From Salinimicrobium sediminis (GTDB taxonomy: Bacteria > Bacteroidota > Bacteroidia > Flavobacteriales > Flavobacteriaceae): 64,000 nt of DNA. The notes beneath the pieces were generated by a model. The model had not been told where the DNA came from, did not search any database, and was given only the letters and a program-made list of their open reading frames with translations. The translations under genes were made by a program, and so were the position numbers. Positions 16,971-27,492 of this stretch are shown here, one piece after another. How positions within the stretch are numbered: the first letter of the stretch is position 1; every line of letters begins with the position of its first letter. The stretch covers positions 372,001-436,000 of the forward strand of contig NZ_OCMF01000002.1 in the NCBI RefSeq assembly GCF_900215295.1, written 5' to 3'.

Positions 16971-17969
16971 TCATATTTCTATCATTTTATGGTTAAGTGC
17001 ATATATGATGCTCTCGAGAATAGTTCCCGAGTGGGTCCGTCGTACAATATTTGCCCTGTGCTTTTCAATGGTCTTAGCCGAAATACACAGAGCTTCAGAA
17101 ATTTCCTTGGTTTTATATCCTTTACATAAAAGGGAGATGATCTCTTTTTCTCTTTTAGTAAAAGCCTGTTCTTCAGTAATATGGTTTTTGGAAAAATAAG
17201 TTTCAGTTTCGGGGGAAGAAGTACCTACTTCTGCTTTTAAAGGAAAGTCATTACCGGTAAAGTTGATCATCATGATTAATTGACCACATAAAGATTTATC
17301 CAATTTTGAAAAAGTAATCTTCGCTTCTCTCAATTTCTCCTTCATGAGCAGAGTTGTCTTGGTAGTAGCTTTCATATGTTTACCTTTCACAAACTTCTTA
17401 AGGGTTTCCTTTACTTTTAGTTTATTCTTTTCAACTACCAGATCAGATAATCTAATTTGCTGCCTGCCGGTAATAAAAAAGTCATTTTTAAAGGAATCAT
17501 TCATTGCCACGATCTTTTCGTCCTGCAATAGAATCACGGGGTGGTCCAATAGATTGAATAACCCCATAAAAGAGTCTTTCCAATAATTGGTAAGACATCG
17601 TTTTAATTGAATCCTTTCTTCGATCTCTTCTATGATTTGATAATAGGATCCTTTATCATAAATGATCCCATCTACCAGCTCCTTAAAGTTTTTATCCAAA
17701 GATTTTTTATTCTCCTGGTCCCCAAAAAGAAAGAGGAAAGATTTATTTAAAAAATGAGTGGATTTAAATTTCTCCAGGTTCTTAAGACTTTCAAGTCCTA
17801 AAGAAGAGTAATCTATCAGAATAACATCCGGGAGCATGTTAAGAGCCAAAGGATAACCTGCATGTACACTACCAACTATTGTGGTATCGAAATCATTGAT
17901 AGCTTCTGTTTGAACGCTCTCGGAAAAATCCTGATTTTTGGTAATTAGTAGAAGTAGTTTCTTTTCCAT
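16971..17969 (-). CDS. LuxR-type DNA-binding regulator with degenerate receiver-like and PAS-like domains
   Basis: The 332-residue protein has three parts. Residues 1-115 resemble a response-regulator receiver: the LLLLITKNQDF start and VILIDYSS with an Asp near 53 fit, but the acidic pair expected after strand 1 is missing. Residues about 130-250 resemble a PAS fold (LLDHPVILLQDEKIVAMNDSF, then SDLV). Residues about 262-332 form a GerE/LuxR helix-turn-helix (FTKREKEIISLLCKGYKTKE, then AKTIEKHRANI). It probably regulates transcription without classical phosphorylation. It lies immediately upstream of the lipoprotein array on the same strand, so it is a natural candidate regulator of that array; this is inferred from position only. 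Confidence 0.82.
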   Translation of the reverse strand: MEKKLLLLITKNQDFSESVQTEAINDFDTTIVGSVHAGYPLALNMLPDVILIDYSSLGLESLKNLEKFKSTHFLNKSFLFLFGDQENKKSLDKNFKELVDGIIYDKGSYYQIIEEIEERIQLKRCLTNYWKDSFMGLFNLLDHPVILLQDEKIVAMNDSFKNDFFITGRQQIRLSDLVVEKNKLKVKETLKKFVKGKHMKATTKTTLLMKEKLREAKITFSKLDKSLCGQLIMMINFTGNDFPLKAEVGTSSPETETYFSKNHITEEQAFTKREKEIISLLCKGYKTKEISEALCISAKTIEKHRANIVRRTHSGTILESIIYALNHKMIEI

Positions 17970-18277
17970 ATTCTTACAAGCTATTTTTGGGTTTTTCTCT
18001 TAAATCGATTTCAACCTCAAATTTCGGCTCATCCCTTATTTCAAGAGTAAAGATAGATAAGCATGTTTAAAAGTAATCCTAAACTTGTGTGGTATTCTTC
18101 TGACTTCTAAATAGTTAAAATCTGTTTTTTCCTACAGAATTATGTTTAATTAACCAAAATTTAATCTTCGAGGAGCATTTTTGGGAAAACCTTTGACAGA
18201 AAAATTTTAGCATTTGTAAGATAACCGGGGTCCATTTGTAAGAAGGTTATCTGCTTTATTAATTACTGCAGTTTCAG
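17970..18277. other. Divergent intergenic region between the LuxR regulator and uvrA
   Basis: About 300 AT-rich bases. The uvrA -7 element lies at its right end; no clear -7 was found for the regulator gene, and no RNA or hairpin stands out. Confidence 0.5.
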
Positions 18278-18285
18278 TACCTTTG
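18278..18285 (+). promoter_or_regulatory. uvrA -7 element
   Basis: TACCTTTG matches TAnnTTTG, 18 bases before the ATG at 18304. This excludes the in-frame TTG at 18283 as a start. Confidence 0.6.
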
Positions 18286-18303
18286 CCCCCTTGCAAAAAT
18301 TTT

Positions 18304-21135
18304 ATGGCAGTAACAGAAGAATACATTGATATTTTAGGTGCCCGGGTACATAATCTCAAGAACATTGATGTAAAAATTCCCAGGGAAAAGTTGGTTGTGA
18401 TCACGGGCCTATCGGGTTCCGGAAAATCTTCTCTCGCCTTCGATACTATTTACGCCGAGGGTCAACGTCGATATATCGAAACTTTTTCAGCTTACGCAAG
18501 GCAATTCCTAGGAGGCCTGGAAAGACCAGATGTAGATAAAATCGACGGATTATCTCCTGTAATTGCCATTGAACAAAAGACTACCAGCAAAAGTCCGCGC
18601 AGTACGGTTGGAACGATTACCGAAATCTATGATTTCCTGCGTTTGCTATTTGCAAGAGCCGGTGATGCCTACAGTTATAATACCGGTGAAAAAATGGTAA
18701 GCTACAGCGATGAGCACATACAAGAGCTCATCCTGGAGACTTTCAGGGATAAAAAAGTCAATATTCTTGCTCCTGTCATCAGGTCCCGAAAAGGGCATTA
18801 CAGAGAGCTTTTTGAACAAATAGCCAAACAGGGATTTGTAAAGGTAAGAGTTGATGGGGAAATAAGGGATATAGTAAAAGGAATGAAACTGGACCGCTAT
18901 AAGGTTCATGATATTGAAATTGTTGTAGACCGAATTAAAATCTCTTCTCTGGAAGATACCGGAAAACGTTTAGCTGAAAGTATTAAGACCGCAATGTACC
19001 ATGGGGAAGATGTGCTCATGATCATGGAACAGGATAGTGGAGAGATAAAATACTTCAGTCGAAACTTAATGTGTCCTTCCACCGGAATCTCCTACCCCAC
19101 CCCGGAACCCAATAATTTCTCCTTTAACTCGCCCAAAGGTGCATGCCCTGTCTGTAATGGTATCGGCACCCTGCACAAGGTGAATGAAAAGAAGATCGTG
19201 CCTGATGCTTCTAAAAACATAAAAAAAGGAGCTCTTGCCCCTCATGGGCCTCAGAAAAAGAACTGGATCTTTAATCAGCTGGAATTAATAGCGGAACGTT
19301 TTGACTTCAGTCTTAATGATCCCTGGAAGGATATTCCTGAAGAAGCTGTGAAAATGATCCTTTATGGAGGAAAAGAAAAATTCACCAAAGAATCCAAAAC
19401 TTTAGGCATTACCCGGGATTATAAAATAGATTTTGAAGGGGTGGCTACGTTTATCGAGGAGACCTATCACAAAAATGAATCTGCTTCCCTCCGTCGATGG
19501 GCTAAGGATTATATGGACAAGATCCTTTGTCCCGAATGTGAAGGCAGCCGACTACGAAAAGAGTCCTTATATTTTAAGATAAACGGAAAAAATATTGCTG
19601 AACTCGCCCAAAAGGATATTGTTGATCTTGCCAAATGGTTTGAGAAGCTGGAACCACAGCTTTCTGAAAAACAGAAGAAGATCGCTTCCGAAGTAATTAA
19701 AGAAATTAGTGTTCGCCTGCAATTCCTGGTGGATGTGGGCCTGAATTACCTGTCCCTTAACCGCGGCTCAAAAAGCCTCTCGGGTGGAGAGGCGCAGCGT
19801 ATAAGATTAGCAACCCAAATTGGATCTCAACTGGTAGGAGTTCTGTATATCCTGGATGAACCAAGTATAGGGTTACATCAACGCGATAACGAAAAACTTA
19901 TTAATTCTCTTGTTGCGCTTCGGGACCTTGGCAATTCAGTTATCGTGGTAGAACATGATAAGGACATGATCGAGCGGGCAGACCACGTTATTGACATAGG
20001 TCCGGAAGCCGGAAGACATGGAGGCGAAATCATTAGCCAAGGAACTCCGGCAGAAATTAAAACCCACAATACCATTACTGCCAATTATCTCAATGGCAGT
20101 ATGGAGATCGAGGTCCCAAAAAAGCGTCGTAAAGGGAACGGCAAAAAAATAGAACTTAAAGGTGCCACCGGGAATAACCTAAAAAATGTCTCGGTTACTT
20201 TTCCCCTCGGAAAAATGATAGCGGTGACAGGAGTTTCCGGAAGCGGGAAATCTACCCTTATCAACGAGACCCTCTACCCCATCATGAATGCTCATTATTT
20301 CAATGGCGTAAAAAAACCGCAGCCTTACAAGAGCATCAAAGGCCTGGAGCATATTGATAAGGTCATTGATATCAATCAAACACCTATAGGTAGGACGCCA
20401 AGATCAAACCCTGCAACTTATACAGGAGTTTTTTCTGAAGTAAGGAATTTATTCACCAAAACTCCCGAAGCCATGATACGGGGTTATAAACCCGGTCGTT
20501 TTAGCTTCAACGTGAAAGGGGGAAGATGTGAAACTTGTAAAGGAGGCGGATTACGGGTGATCGAGATGAGCTTCTTGCCAGATGTTTATGTGGAATGTGA
20601 AACCTGTCAGGGAAAGCGCTTTAACAGGGAAACCCTTGAAATTAGGTATAAGGGTAAATCAATTTCAGATGTGCTGGACATGACCATCAATGAATCTGTT
20701 GTTTTCTTTGAAAATATTCCGAAGATTTACAGGAAGTTAAAAACCATACAGGATGTAGGTCTTGGTTACATCACATTAGGTCAACAAAGTACCACCCTTT
20801 CCGGAGGAGAAGCCCAGCGTATCAAACTCGCTACAGAACTTTCAAAAAGAGACACGGGAAACACTTTTTATATTCTTGATGAACCAACCACGGGTTTACA
20901 TTTTGAAGACATCCGTGTTCTCATGGAGGTGCTTAATAAACTGGCAAACAAGGGGAACACCGTCCTTATTATAGAACACAACCTCGACGTCATCAAAATG
21001 GCCGATCATGTTATTGATATTGGCTACGAGGGAGGTAAGAACGGCGGAAAAGTTGTCGCTACGGGAACCCCCGAAGAGGTTGCAAAGGACAAAAAGAGCT
21101 ACACTGCAGAATTCCTGCGAAAAGAACTAAATTAG
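18304..21135 (+). CDS. uvrA: Excinuclease ABC subunit A
   Basis: The 943-residue protein has the two-ABC-domain layout of UvrA. Walker A motifs are GLSGSGKS (35-42) and GVSGSGKS (643-650). Two zinc-binding cysteine clusters (CPVCNGIG and later [12 protein letters not shown] with CETCQG) and two ABC signatures ([24 protein letters not shown]) are visible. It recognises distorted DNA and loads UvrB in nucleotide excision repair. Length is normal. The LOG gene follows after 16 bp on the same strand and is probably co-transcribed. Confidence 0.97.
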   Translation: MAVTEEYIDILGARVHNLKNIDVKIPREKLVVITGLSGSGKSSLAFDTIYAEGQRRYIETFSAYARQFLGGLERPDVDKIDGLSPVIAIEQKTTSKSPRSTVGTITEIYDFLRLLFARAGDAYSYNTGEKMVSYSDEHIQELILETFRDKKVNILAPVIRSRKGHYRELFEQIAKQGFVKVRVDGEIRDIVKGMKLDRYKVHDIEIVVDRIKISSLEDTGKRLAESIKTAMYHGEDVLMIMEQDSGEIKYFSRNLMCPSTGISYPTPEPNNFSFNSPKGACPVCNGIGTLHKVNEKKIVPDASKNIKKGALAPHGPQKKNWIFNQLELIAERFDFSLNDPWKDIPEEAVKMILYGGKEKFTKESKTLGITRDYKIDFEGVATFIEETYHKNESASLRRWAKDYMDKILCPECEGSRLRKESLYFKINGKNIAELAQKDIVDLAKWFEKLEPQLSEKQKKIASEVIKEISVRLQFLVDVGLNYLSLNRGSKSLSGGEAQRIRLATQIGSQLVGVLYILDEPSIGLHQRDNEKLINSLVALRDLGNSVIVVEHDKDMIERADHVIDIGPEAGRHGGEIISQGTPAEIKTHNTITANYLNGSMEIEVPKKRRKGNGKKIELKGATGNNLKNVSVTFPLGKMIAVTGVSGSGKSTLINETLYPIMNAHYFNGVKKPQPYKSIKGLEHIDKVIDINQTPIGRTPRSNPATYTGVFSEVRNLFTKTPEAMIRGYKPGRFSFNVKGGRCETCKGGGLRVIEMSFLPDVYVECETCQGKRFNRETLEIRYKGKSISDVLDMTINESVVFFENIPKIYRKLKTIQDVGLGYITLGQQSTTLSGGEAQRIKLATELSKRDTGNTFYILDEPTTGLHFEDIRVLMEVLNKLANKGNTVLIIEHNLDVIKMADHVIDIGYEGGKNGGKVVATGTPEEVAKDKKSYTAEFLRKELN

Positions 21136-21151
21136 CCGCAATTATATTTTT

Positions 21152-21841
21152 ATGAGAACAGAGACAAGAAACAAAGGTTGGAATGAAATAAAAACAAATG
21201 ACTCCTGGGCGATCTTTAAGATCATGGGAGAGTTTGTAAACGGTTATGAAAAATTAAGTCAAATTGGTCCCTGTGTTTCCATTTTTGGATCTGCACGTAC
21301 CAAACCCGATCATAAATACTACAAGCTTACAGAGGAAGTAGCAAAAAAAATAGTAGAACATGGGTACGGTATCATTACCGGGGGTGGTCCCGGGGTGATG
21401 GAAGCCGGGAATAAAGGTGCCCATCTTGCCGGTGGTACCTCGGTTGGTCTCAACATACACCTTCCTTTTGAACAACATGACAACCCTTATATAGACAGTG
21501 ATAAAAACATCAATTTTGACTACTTTTTTGTTAGGAAGGTAATGTTCGTAAAATATTCTCAGGGTTTTGTCGTCATGCCGGGAGGATTTGGAACTCTTGA
21601 TGAACTTTTTGAAGCTATCACCCTAATACAAACCAATAAGATCGATAAGTTCCCCATAGTTTTGGTAGGAAGAGAATTTTGGAGCGGTTTGATCGATTGG
21701 GTCCGAACCACATTATTGGACAGCTTTCAGAATATTAGTGCAGGAGATATTGATATCCTGCAGGTGGTAGACACAGCCGAGGAAGTTATAGAGATCCTCG
21801 ATAAATTCTATGACGAATATAATCTGAGTCCTAATTTCTAA
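21152..21841 (+). CDS. LOG family protein (TIGR00730 Rossmann fold)
   Basis: The 229-residue protein shows both LOG motifs: GGGPGVMEAGNKGAH and MPGGFGTLDELFEAITLIQT (PGGxGTxxE). LOG proteins are lysine-decarboxylase-like in fold, and characterised ones are nucleoside 5'-monophosphate phosphoribohydrolases that release free bases; cytokinin production need not be the bacterial role. The FGSARTKPDHKYY N-terminal pattern fits the bacterial type II-like group. It follows uvrA closely and ends at a terminator. Confidence 0.88.
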   Translation: MRTETRNKGWNEIKTNDSWAIFKIMGEFVNGYEKLSQIGPCVSIFGSARTKPDHKYYKLTEEVAKKIVEHGYGIITGGGPGVMEAGNKGAHLAGGTSVGLNIHLPFEQHDNPYIDSDKNINFDYFFVRKVMFVKYSQGFVVMPGGFGTLDELFEAITLIQTNKIDKFPIVLVGREFWSGLIDWVRTTLLDSFQNISAGDIDILQVVDTAEEVIEILDKFYDEYNLSPNF

Positions 21842-21865
21842 TTTAAGAATACCTGGAAATTATGC

Positions 21866-21887
21866 AACAGCCTTTTTTAAGGCTGTT
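21866..21887 (+). terminator. Terminator of the uvrA-LOG unit
   Basis: A 9-bp stem (21866-21874 with 21879-21887) with a T loop, followed by T residues. Confidence 0.75.
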
Positions 21888-22043
21888 TTCAATTATATCT
21901 TCCCAAAAACAGCTTCTTGACTATATTTTATATTTAAATTTTTCCTGCTAAATTATTACTAAAGAAAGCAGTAATCTGTATTGAAATAATATCTTGCAGC
22001 ACAATTGAATATCAAGTTAAACCCTATCTGCCTAAAATTTAAG

Positions 22044-24857
22044 TTGAATAAAAACTTCCTTCTTTTATCCCTTTTAACATTCCTGTGCATTCCGCTATAC
22101 GGGCAGCATAATGTTACTGTAAAAGCAGAACTTACGGATTCCGTAAAGTCCCTGTACATTCAGGAAAGCATTGAATATCGAAATTTAAGCCAGGACACTT
22201 TGCGGGAAATCTACCTTAGCGACTGGATAAATGCCTTTTCGGATACCCGAACTCCGCTGGCCCGACGTTTTTTTGAAGATTATGATCGCAGCTTTCATTT
22301 TGCACGGCAGGAAAAACGTGGTGCTACAACAATAAATTCCATTACCGGCGAATCTTTTGAGCCTATTAAATGGGAACGGGTTAAAGATCACCCCGATCTT
22401 ATTAGGGTAATACCTCCCTCTCCTGTTGCTCCACGGGAAAAATACATCATCAATTTAAACTACAGCGTAAAATTACCCAGTGAAGAATTCACCAGGTATG
22501 GATACCAAAACAAGGGAGATTATAAGCTGAGATATTGGTTTATTGTTCCGGGAGTTTACCGGGATGGCTGGCAGGTTCACAGCCACAAGAACATGAGTGA
22601 CCTTTTTATACCAAAACTGGAACTTGATATAAAATTGACAATCCCTCCAGGTCTTGCTCCTATTTCGGCCTTTGAAGTGGAAAGTATGGGGCTGGAAGAT
22701 GGGAAGAAAGTGGTTCACCTAAAAGGAAATGAAAGAATAGATACTGAACTTCACCTGACAAAAGAGGTGATCTTTGATGATTTTCAGGTGGATAGTTTAA
22801 ATGTTCTCACCAACATTGCCGATGACGGATTAAATCCTGTAATGAAATCCTTTTTTGTGACACGTGTCATAGAATTCCTTCAGGAGAACCTCGGGAGTTA
22901 TCCGCACCCGTCCCTGCTGTCGACTCAGGAAGATTATGCTTCTAATCCCGTATATGGGCTTAACCAGCTACCGAAGTTTTTGCGTCCCTTTCCTGAAGGT
23001 TTTGGATATGAATTGAAGCAGTTAAAAACGCTTTCAGAAAACTACCTGGAAAACACTTTACTGCTAAATCCCAGGGAAGAAAAGTGGGTCTATGATGCAA
23101 TCCAGATCTATCTTATGATGGAATATATCGAGGAATTTTACCCCGATCTTAAATTGCTTGGCAGCCTTAGCGATGTTTTCGGTGTCCGCTGGTTTCATGC
23201 TTCCACTCTTGACTTTAATGATAAATATGCGCTTATGTACCTTTTCATGGCGCGAAAGCACCTGGATCAACCGTTGACCACTCCGCAAGACTCGCTGATA
23301 AAATTTAATAAGACCATTGCGAATCCATTTAAGGCGGGCGTTGGGCTTAAATACCTTGACCAATTTTTAGAAGATAACACTGTTCCTTATTCCATCAAAG
23401 AATTTTATAACGAACATAAGCTGAAACCGGCAACTGCCTTAGATTTTCAAAAGGTGCTTACCAGGAATGCCGGTAAAGAAATCGGGTGGTTTTTTGATGA
23501 ATACGTAGATTCCAATGCAAAACTGGATTTTAGAATCCGGACAGTTTCCAAAGAGGGAGATTCTCTTAGAATAACTATTAAGAATAAAACAGGAACTGAA
23601 GCTCCTGTACAGGTTTATGGCCTTAATGATAACCAGATCGTTTATAAGACCTGGGTGGAACATACCCAGGATGTGCGCACTGTCCATATCCCCTCAAAAA
23701 GGGTAAAAACCGTCGCTGTTAATTATGAAGGTATCGTCCCCGAAATCAACCAGAGAAACAACTATCGCACTGTTGGGGGTATTATGAACAAGCCGCTTCA
23801 GTTCAGATTGTTTAAAGATGTTGAAGATCCCAGGTATCAACAGATATTTTTTATGCCCGAATTTCAATACAACCTTTATGACGGGCTGGCATTAGGGCTA
23901 AAACTTTATAACAAGACTGTGCTGGACCGAAATTTCAACTACAATATTTCCCCTTACTATGGATCCAGAAGTAAAACTCTCGTGGGAAGTGCAGGATTAT
24001 CGCACCAAATATTCTTTGAAGATGATAATCTCTACATGATCAACTACGGAATTAGCGGAAGTCGCTTTTCCTATGGCTATGATCTCATGTACCAGCGGTT
24101 AACACCGTTTTTGTCTCTTTATTTCCGGAATTCGTATATGAGAAATGCACGCACCGAAAGGATCCTTTTAAGAAATGTAAATGTTTATCGTGATGAAGAC
24201 CCTGCTGTTCCTTTAGAAGTGCCAAATTATAGTGTTTTCAATATCAATTACAGTTACAGCAATCCCGGGTTGGTAACCCATTTAGCAGGTAGCGTTGATT
24301 TCCAGGTAGCAGAGCAGTTTAGCAAGTCCTCCATAACCGTGGATTACCGACACCTGCTGGAAAATGACCGGCAAATAAGTTTTCGCTTCTTTGGTGGCGC
24401 ATTTATTTATAATGACATGCCCAATTCAGATTATTTTAGTTTTGCTCTCGACCGTCCTACAGATTATTTATTCGACTACAATTACTACGGAAGAAGTGAA
24501 ACCAGTGGAGTATTCAGCCAACAGATCATTCTTGCTGAAGGGGGCTTCAAATCTATGTTAGAGCCTGAATTTGCAAACCAATGGATTACTACAGTCAATG
24601 GTAGCGTCACCCTTTGGAAATGGATTTATGCCTATAGCGATGTGGGGATGATAAAGAACAAGAATCATTCTGCAAAAGTCCTTTACGACTCAGGAATAAG
24701 GTTAAGTCTGGTCCAAAATTACTTTGAAGTATTTTTTCCAATTCATTCCAGTGACGGATGGGAATTTAATGACGGAAATTATGATCAAAAAATAAGATTT
24801 ATAGCCACTCTTGATTTTCCCACTCTGGCGAAGTTATTTACAAGAAACTGGTTTTAG
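22044..24857 (+). CDS. M1 peptidase-like domain lacking HExxH, fused to an outer-membrane beta-barrel-like domain
   Basis: No ATG precedes the signal peptide. TTG at 22044 is chosen because it directly gives a standard signal (NKNFLLLSLLTFLCIPLYGQ); TTG at 22005 is the alternative. The 937-residue product then has an N-terminal beta domain like that of M1 aminopeptidases (VKAELTDSVKSLYIQESIEY, later VIPPSPVAPREKYIINLNYS). A helical middle (about 340-470) follows, where the zinc HExxH and its downstream Glu are expected but absent. A beta domain precedes residues about 590-937, which have alternating aromatic/polar strands ending in ...LFTRNWF, as in outer-membrane barrels. It is likely a non-catalytic outer-membrane protein. 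Called from memory of related flavobacterial proteins annotated as aminopeptidase. Confidence 0.65.
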   Translation: MNKNFLLLSLLTFLCIPLYGQHNVTVKAELTDSVKSLYIQESIEYRNLSQDTLREIYLSDWINAFSDTRTPLARRFFEDYDRSFHFARQEKRGATTINSITGESFEPIKWERVKDHPDLIRVIPPSPVAPREKYIINLNYSVKLPSEEFTRYGYQNKGDYKLRYWFIVPGVYRDGWQVHSHKNMSDLFIPKLELDIKLTIPPGLAPISAFEVESMGLEDGKKVVHLKGNERIDTELHLTKEVIFDDFQVDSLNVLTNIADDGLNPVMKSFFVTRVIEFLQENLGSYPHPSLLSTQEDYASNPVYGLNQLPKFLRPFPEGFGYELKQLKTLSENYLENTLLLNPREEKWVYDAIQIYLMMEYIEEFYPDLKLLGSLSDVFGVRWFHASTLDFNDKYALMYLFMARKHLDQPLTTPQDSLIKFNKTIANPFKAGVGLKYLDQFLEDNTVPYSIKEFYNEHKLKPATALDFQKVLTRNAGKEIGWFFDEYVDSNAKLDFRIRTVSKEGDSLRITIKNKTGTEAPVQVYGLNDNQIVYKTWVEHTQDVRTVHIPSKRVKTVAVNYEGIVPEINQRNNYRTVGGIMNKPLQFRLFKDVEDPRYQQIFFMPEFQYNLYDGLALGLKLYNKTVLDRNFNYNISPYYGSRSKTLVGSAGLSHQIFFEDDNLYMINYGISGSRFSYGYDLMYQRLTPFLSLYFRNSYMRNARTERILLRNVNVYRDEDPAVPLEVPNYSVFNINYSYSNPGLVTHLAGSVDFQVAEQFSKSSITVDYRHLLENDRQISFRFFGGAFIYNDMPNSDYFSFALDRPTDYLFDYNYYGRSETSGVFSQQIILAEGGFKSMLEPEFANQWITTVNGSVTLWKWIYAYSDVGMIKNKNHSAKVLYDSGIRLSLVQNYFEVFFPIHSSDGWEFNDGNYDQKIRFIATLDFPTLAKLFTRNWF

Positions 24858-24968
24858 CCAAATAGGATTTTCCTTAGCAACCTGCACTAAAACGATTGCG
24901 CTTTAAAATATTCCTATTATTAAGCCTGTTTTGTTACGAAAAATTTTATCAAAACCTAATTTACTGAA

Positions 24969-24999
24969 TTGTAATTAATCATTGTTTTAGTTACATTTG
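24969..24999 (+). promoter_or_regulatory. Promoter of the 2-oxoacid dehydrogenase E1 gene
   Basis: TTG (24969-24971) and TACATTTG (24992-24999) are separated by 20 bases, matching the Bacteroidota -33/-7 pair; the ATG is at 25021. Confidence 0.75.
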
Positions 25000-25020
25000 T
25001 GCTAATTATAAATACGTGTT

Positions 25021-27435
25021 ATGCAGAGTGAAACGTCCTCTAAAAGTGCTATATCTTTTGAAGATTTCAAGGAGCAGGTGTTAAGCGATTACAAGCTTGC
25101 GGTAACCAGTCGGGAATGCAGTCTTTTAGGAAGAAGAGAAGTGCTTACAGGAAAAGCAAAATTTGGAATTTTTGGCGATGGAAAGGAGGTGCCTCAACTG
25201 GCATGGGCTAAAGTTTTTCAAAATGGTGATTTCAGGTCCGGTTACTATAGGGATCAAACCTTTATGATGGCCATTGGCGCTCTTAATATTCAGCAATTTT
25301 TTGCGGGCTTATATGCCACTACAGATATTGAACAGGAACCAAGTTCTGCCGGTAGACAAATGGGCGGTCATTTTGCCACTCATAGCTTAAATGAAGACGG
25401 TACATGGAAGAATCTCATGCAGCAAAAGAATTCCAGTGCCGATATTTCTCCAACTGCCGGGCAAATGCCAAGGCTTTTGGGGCTTGCTCAGGCTTCCAAG
25501 ATCTACAGAAATGTTGAAGGCATAGATGCTGAAAAGTTTTCAAATAACGGAAACGAAATTGCCTGGGGTACTATAGGAAATGCCAGTACTTCTGAAGGTC
25601 TATTCTGGGAAACAATCAATGCGGCAGGAGTACTTCAGGTACCCATGGTAATGAATGTTTGGGACGATGAATACGGAATTTCGGTTCATGCAAGACACCA
25701 GACCACTAAGGAAAACATTTCGGAAGTTTTAAAAGGTTTTCAAAGGGATGCCGGAGAAAATAACGGTTACGAGATCTTTACAGTGAATGGCTGGGATTAT
25801 CCTGCGCTTATAGATACCTATGAACAAGCTAGTAAATTAGCTCGTGAAGAACATATTCCTGTGTTGATCCACGTGCAGCAATTAACTCAGCCGCAAGGCC
25901 ACTCTACCTCCGGATCTCATGAACGATATAAGAGTGAAGAAAGATTACAGTGGGAAAGAGAATACGATTGTAATGTGAAGATGCGTGAGTGGATGATCGA
26001 AACCAATATCGCTACAGACGAGGAACTCCAGGAGATTGAAAAAGAGATAAAAAAATTGGTGCGTGATGGCAAAAAAGCTGCCTGGGAAGCGCATGGAAAA
26101 CCTGTAAAGCAGGAAGCTCAAAACCTGCTTCCGCTATTGGATGAAGTAGCAGCTGCAAGTTCAAAAAAAGATTTTATACTTCAGCTTAAGAAAGAAGTTG
26201 CTGAAAATAGAGAACCTTTAAAAAGAGACCTGTTGGCGACCGCACGAAAAGCCTTAAGGTATCTAATAGGAGAAGACTCAGCAGCCAAAAATGAATTGAT
26301 CAGCTGGATCGAAAGCTATAGAAAAGCCATTCAGCCTCAATACAGCAGTCACTTGTACAGCGGTTCAGAATTTAATGCTTTAAAAATAGATCCGGTTGCA
26401 CCAACTTATGAGGATAAAAACGAAGATGTCGATGCAAGATTAATTCTGCGAGACAATTTTGACAAGATCTTTGAAAAATATCCTGAAACTCTCATTTTTG
26501 GAGAGGATACCGGTGAGATTGGAGATGTGAACCAGGGGCTTGAAGGTCTTCAGGAAAAATATGGGGAGCTACGTATTGCCGATACCGGCATTCGTGAAGC
26601 TACCATCCTGGGACAGGGAATTGGAATGGCCATGAGAGGTCTACGTCCCATTGCCGAAATTCAATATCTGGATTATCTGCTCTATTCTCTGCAGATCATG
26701 AGTGACGATTTAGCAACTCTCCAATACAGAACAAAAGGAAAACAAAAGGCGCCGCTTATTATCAGAACCCGGGGCCACAGGCTTGAGGGAATCTGGCATA
26801 GCGGTTCCCCAATGGGCGGAATTCTTAACCTTATTCGTGGTATTCATGTTTTGGTACCTCGAAACATGACCAAAGCCGCCGGATTTTATAATACGCTGCT
26901 GGAGAGCGATGAACCCGCCCTTGTTATTGAATCTCTCAACGGATACCGTCTCAAGGAGAAAATGCCGAATAATTTAGGAGAATTCAAGACAGCCTTAGGA
27001 GTGGTTGAAACTTTAAAAGTGGGAGCAGACATTACTCTTGTTTCTTATGGATCTACATTAAGATTGGTAGAACAGGCGGCAAGAGAGCTACTGGAAGTAG
27101 GTATTGATGCAGAGGTAATAGATGTGCAATCTTTATTGCCATTTGACCTCAATCATGATATTGTTGAGAGTGTGGCCAAAACTAACCGATTGCTCGTTAT
27201 TGATGAAGATGTACCGGGAGGAGCTTCAGCCTTTATCATTCAAAAGGTCATGGAAGAGCAGGACGCATGGAAATATCTCGACAGTAAACCGCAAACACTT
27301 ACTGCCAAAGATCATCGTCCCGCATATGGAACTGATGGAGATTACTTCTCAAAACCTTCTGTAGAAGACATCTTTGAAAAGGTATACGAGATTATGAATG
27401 AAGCAGAACCGGATAAATTTCCGCAACTGAGATAA
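25021..27435 (+). CDS. Fused alpha/beta 2-oxoacid dehydrogenase E1 (branched-chain type)
   Basis: This 804-residue protein joins both halves of a thiamine-diphosphate E1. The alpha-like part (about 60-430) has the TPP region GTIGNASTSEGLFWE and NVWDDEYGIS; the beta-like part (about 460-800) has FGEDTGEIGDVNQGLEGLQE, RTRGHRLEGIWHSGSPMGG and the C-terminal transketolase fold (VIDVQSLLPFD). The canonical GDG of the TPP motif reads GNA here, as commonly seen in this fused family. It should decarboxylate branched-chain 2-oxoacids and pass the acyl group to a lipoyl E2 coded elsewhere. It is monocistronic with a strong promoter and a strong terminator. Confidence 0.88.
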   Translation: MQSETSSKSAISFEDFKEQVLSDYKLAVTSRECSLLGRREVLTGKAKFGIFGDGKEVPQLAWAKVFQNGDFRSGYYRDQTFMMAIGALNIQQFFAGLYATTDIEQEPSSAGRQMGGHFATHSLNEDGTWKNLMQQKNSSADISPTAGQMPRLLGLAQASKIYRNVEGIDAEKFSNNGNEIAWGTIGNASTSEGLFWETINAAGVLQVPMVMNVWDDEYGISVHARHQTTKENISEVLKGFQRDAGENNGYEIFTVNGWDYPALIDTYEQASKLAREEHIPVLIHVQQLTQPQGHSTSGSHERYKSEERLQWEREYDCNVKMREWMIETNIATDEELQEIEKEIKKLVRDGKKAAWEAHGKPVKQEAQNLLPLLDEVAAASSKKDFILQLKKEVAENREPLKRDLLATARKALRYLIGEDSAAKNELISWIESYRKAIQPQYSSHLYSGSEFNALKIDPVAPTYEDKNEDVDARLILRDNFDKIFEKYPETLIFGEDTGEIGDVNQGLEGLQEKYGELRIADTGIREATILGQGIGMAMRGLRPIAEIQYLDYLLYSLQIMSDDLATLQYRTKGKQKAPLIIRTRGHRLEGIWHSGSPMGGILNLIRGIHVLVPRNMTKAAGFYNTLLESDEPALVIESLNGYRLKEKMPNNLGEFKTALGVVETLKVGADITLVSYGSTLRLVEQAARELLEVGIDAEVIDVQSLLPFDLNHDIVESVAKTNRLLVIDEDVPGGASAFIIQKVMEEQDAWKYLDSKPQTLTAKDHRPAYGTDGDYFSKPSVEDIFEKVYEIMNEAEPDKFPQLR

Positions 27436-27454
27436 TGAATACAGATAAAATAGA

Positions 27455-27487
27455 AAAAGCCACAATTGGAATTCAATTGTGGCTTTT
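27455..27487. terminator. Strong bidirectional terminator
   Basis: A 14-bp perfect stem (27455-27468 with 27474-27487) with a 5-base loop, A-run before and T-rich run after, between convergent genes. Confidence 0.9.
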
Positions 27488-27492
27488 CTTTT

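Noticed and set aside
18283-18303. Earlier in-frame TTG start for uvrA
   Set aside because: It overlaps the -7 element and adds residues not seen in UvrA.
22005-22043. Upstream TTG start of the M1-like gene
   Set aside because: It would place 13 extra residues before the signal peptide; the TTG at 22044 gives a standard signal, though neither is proven.
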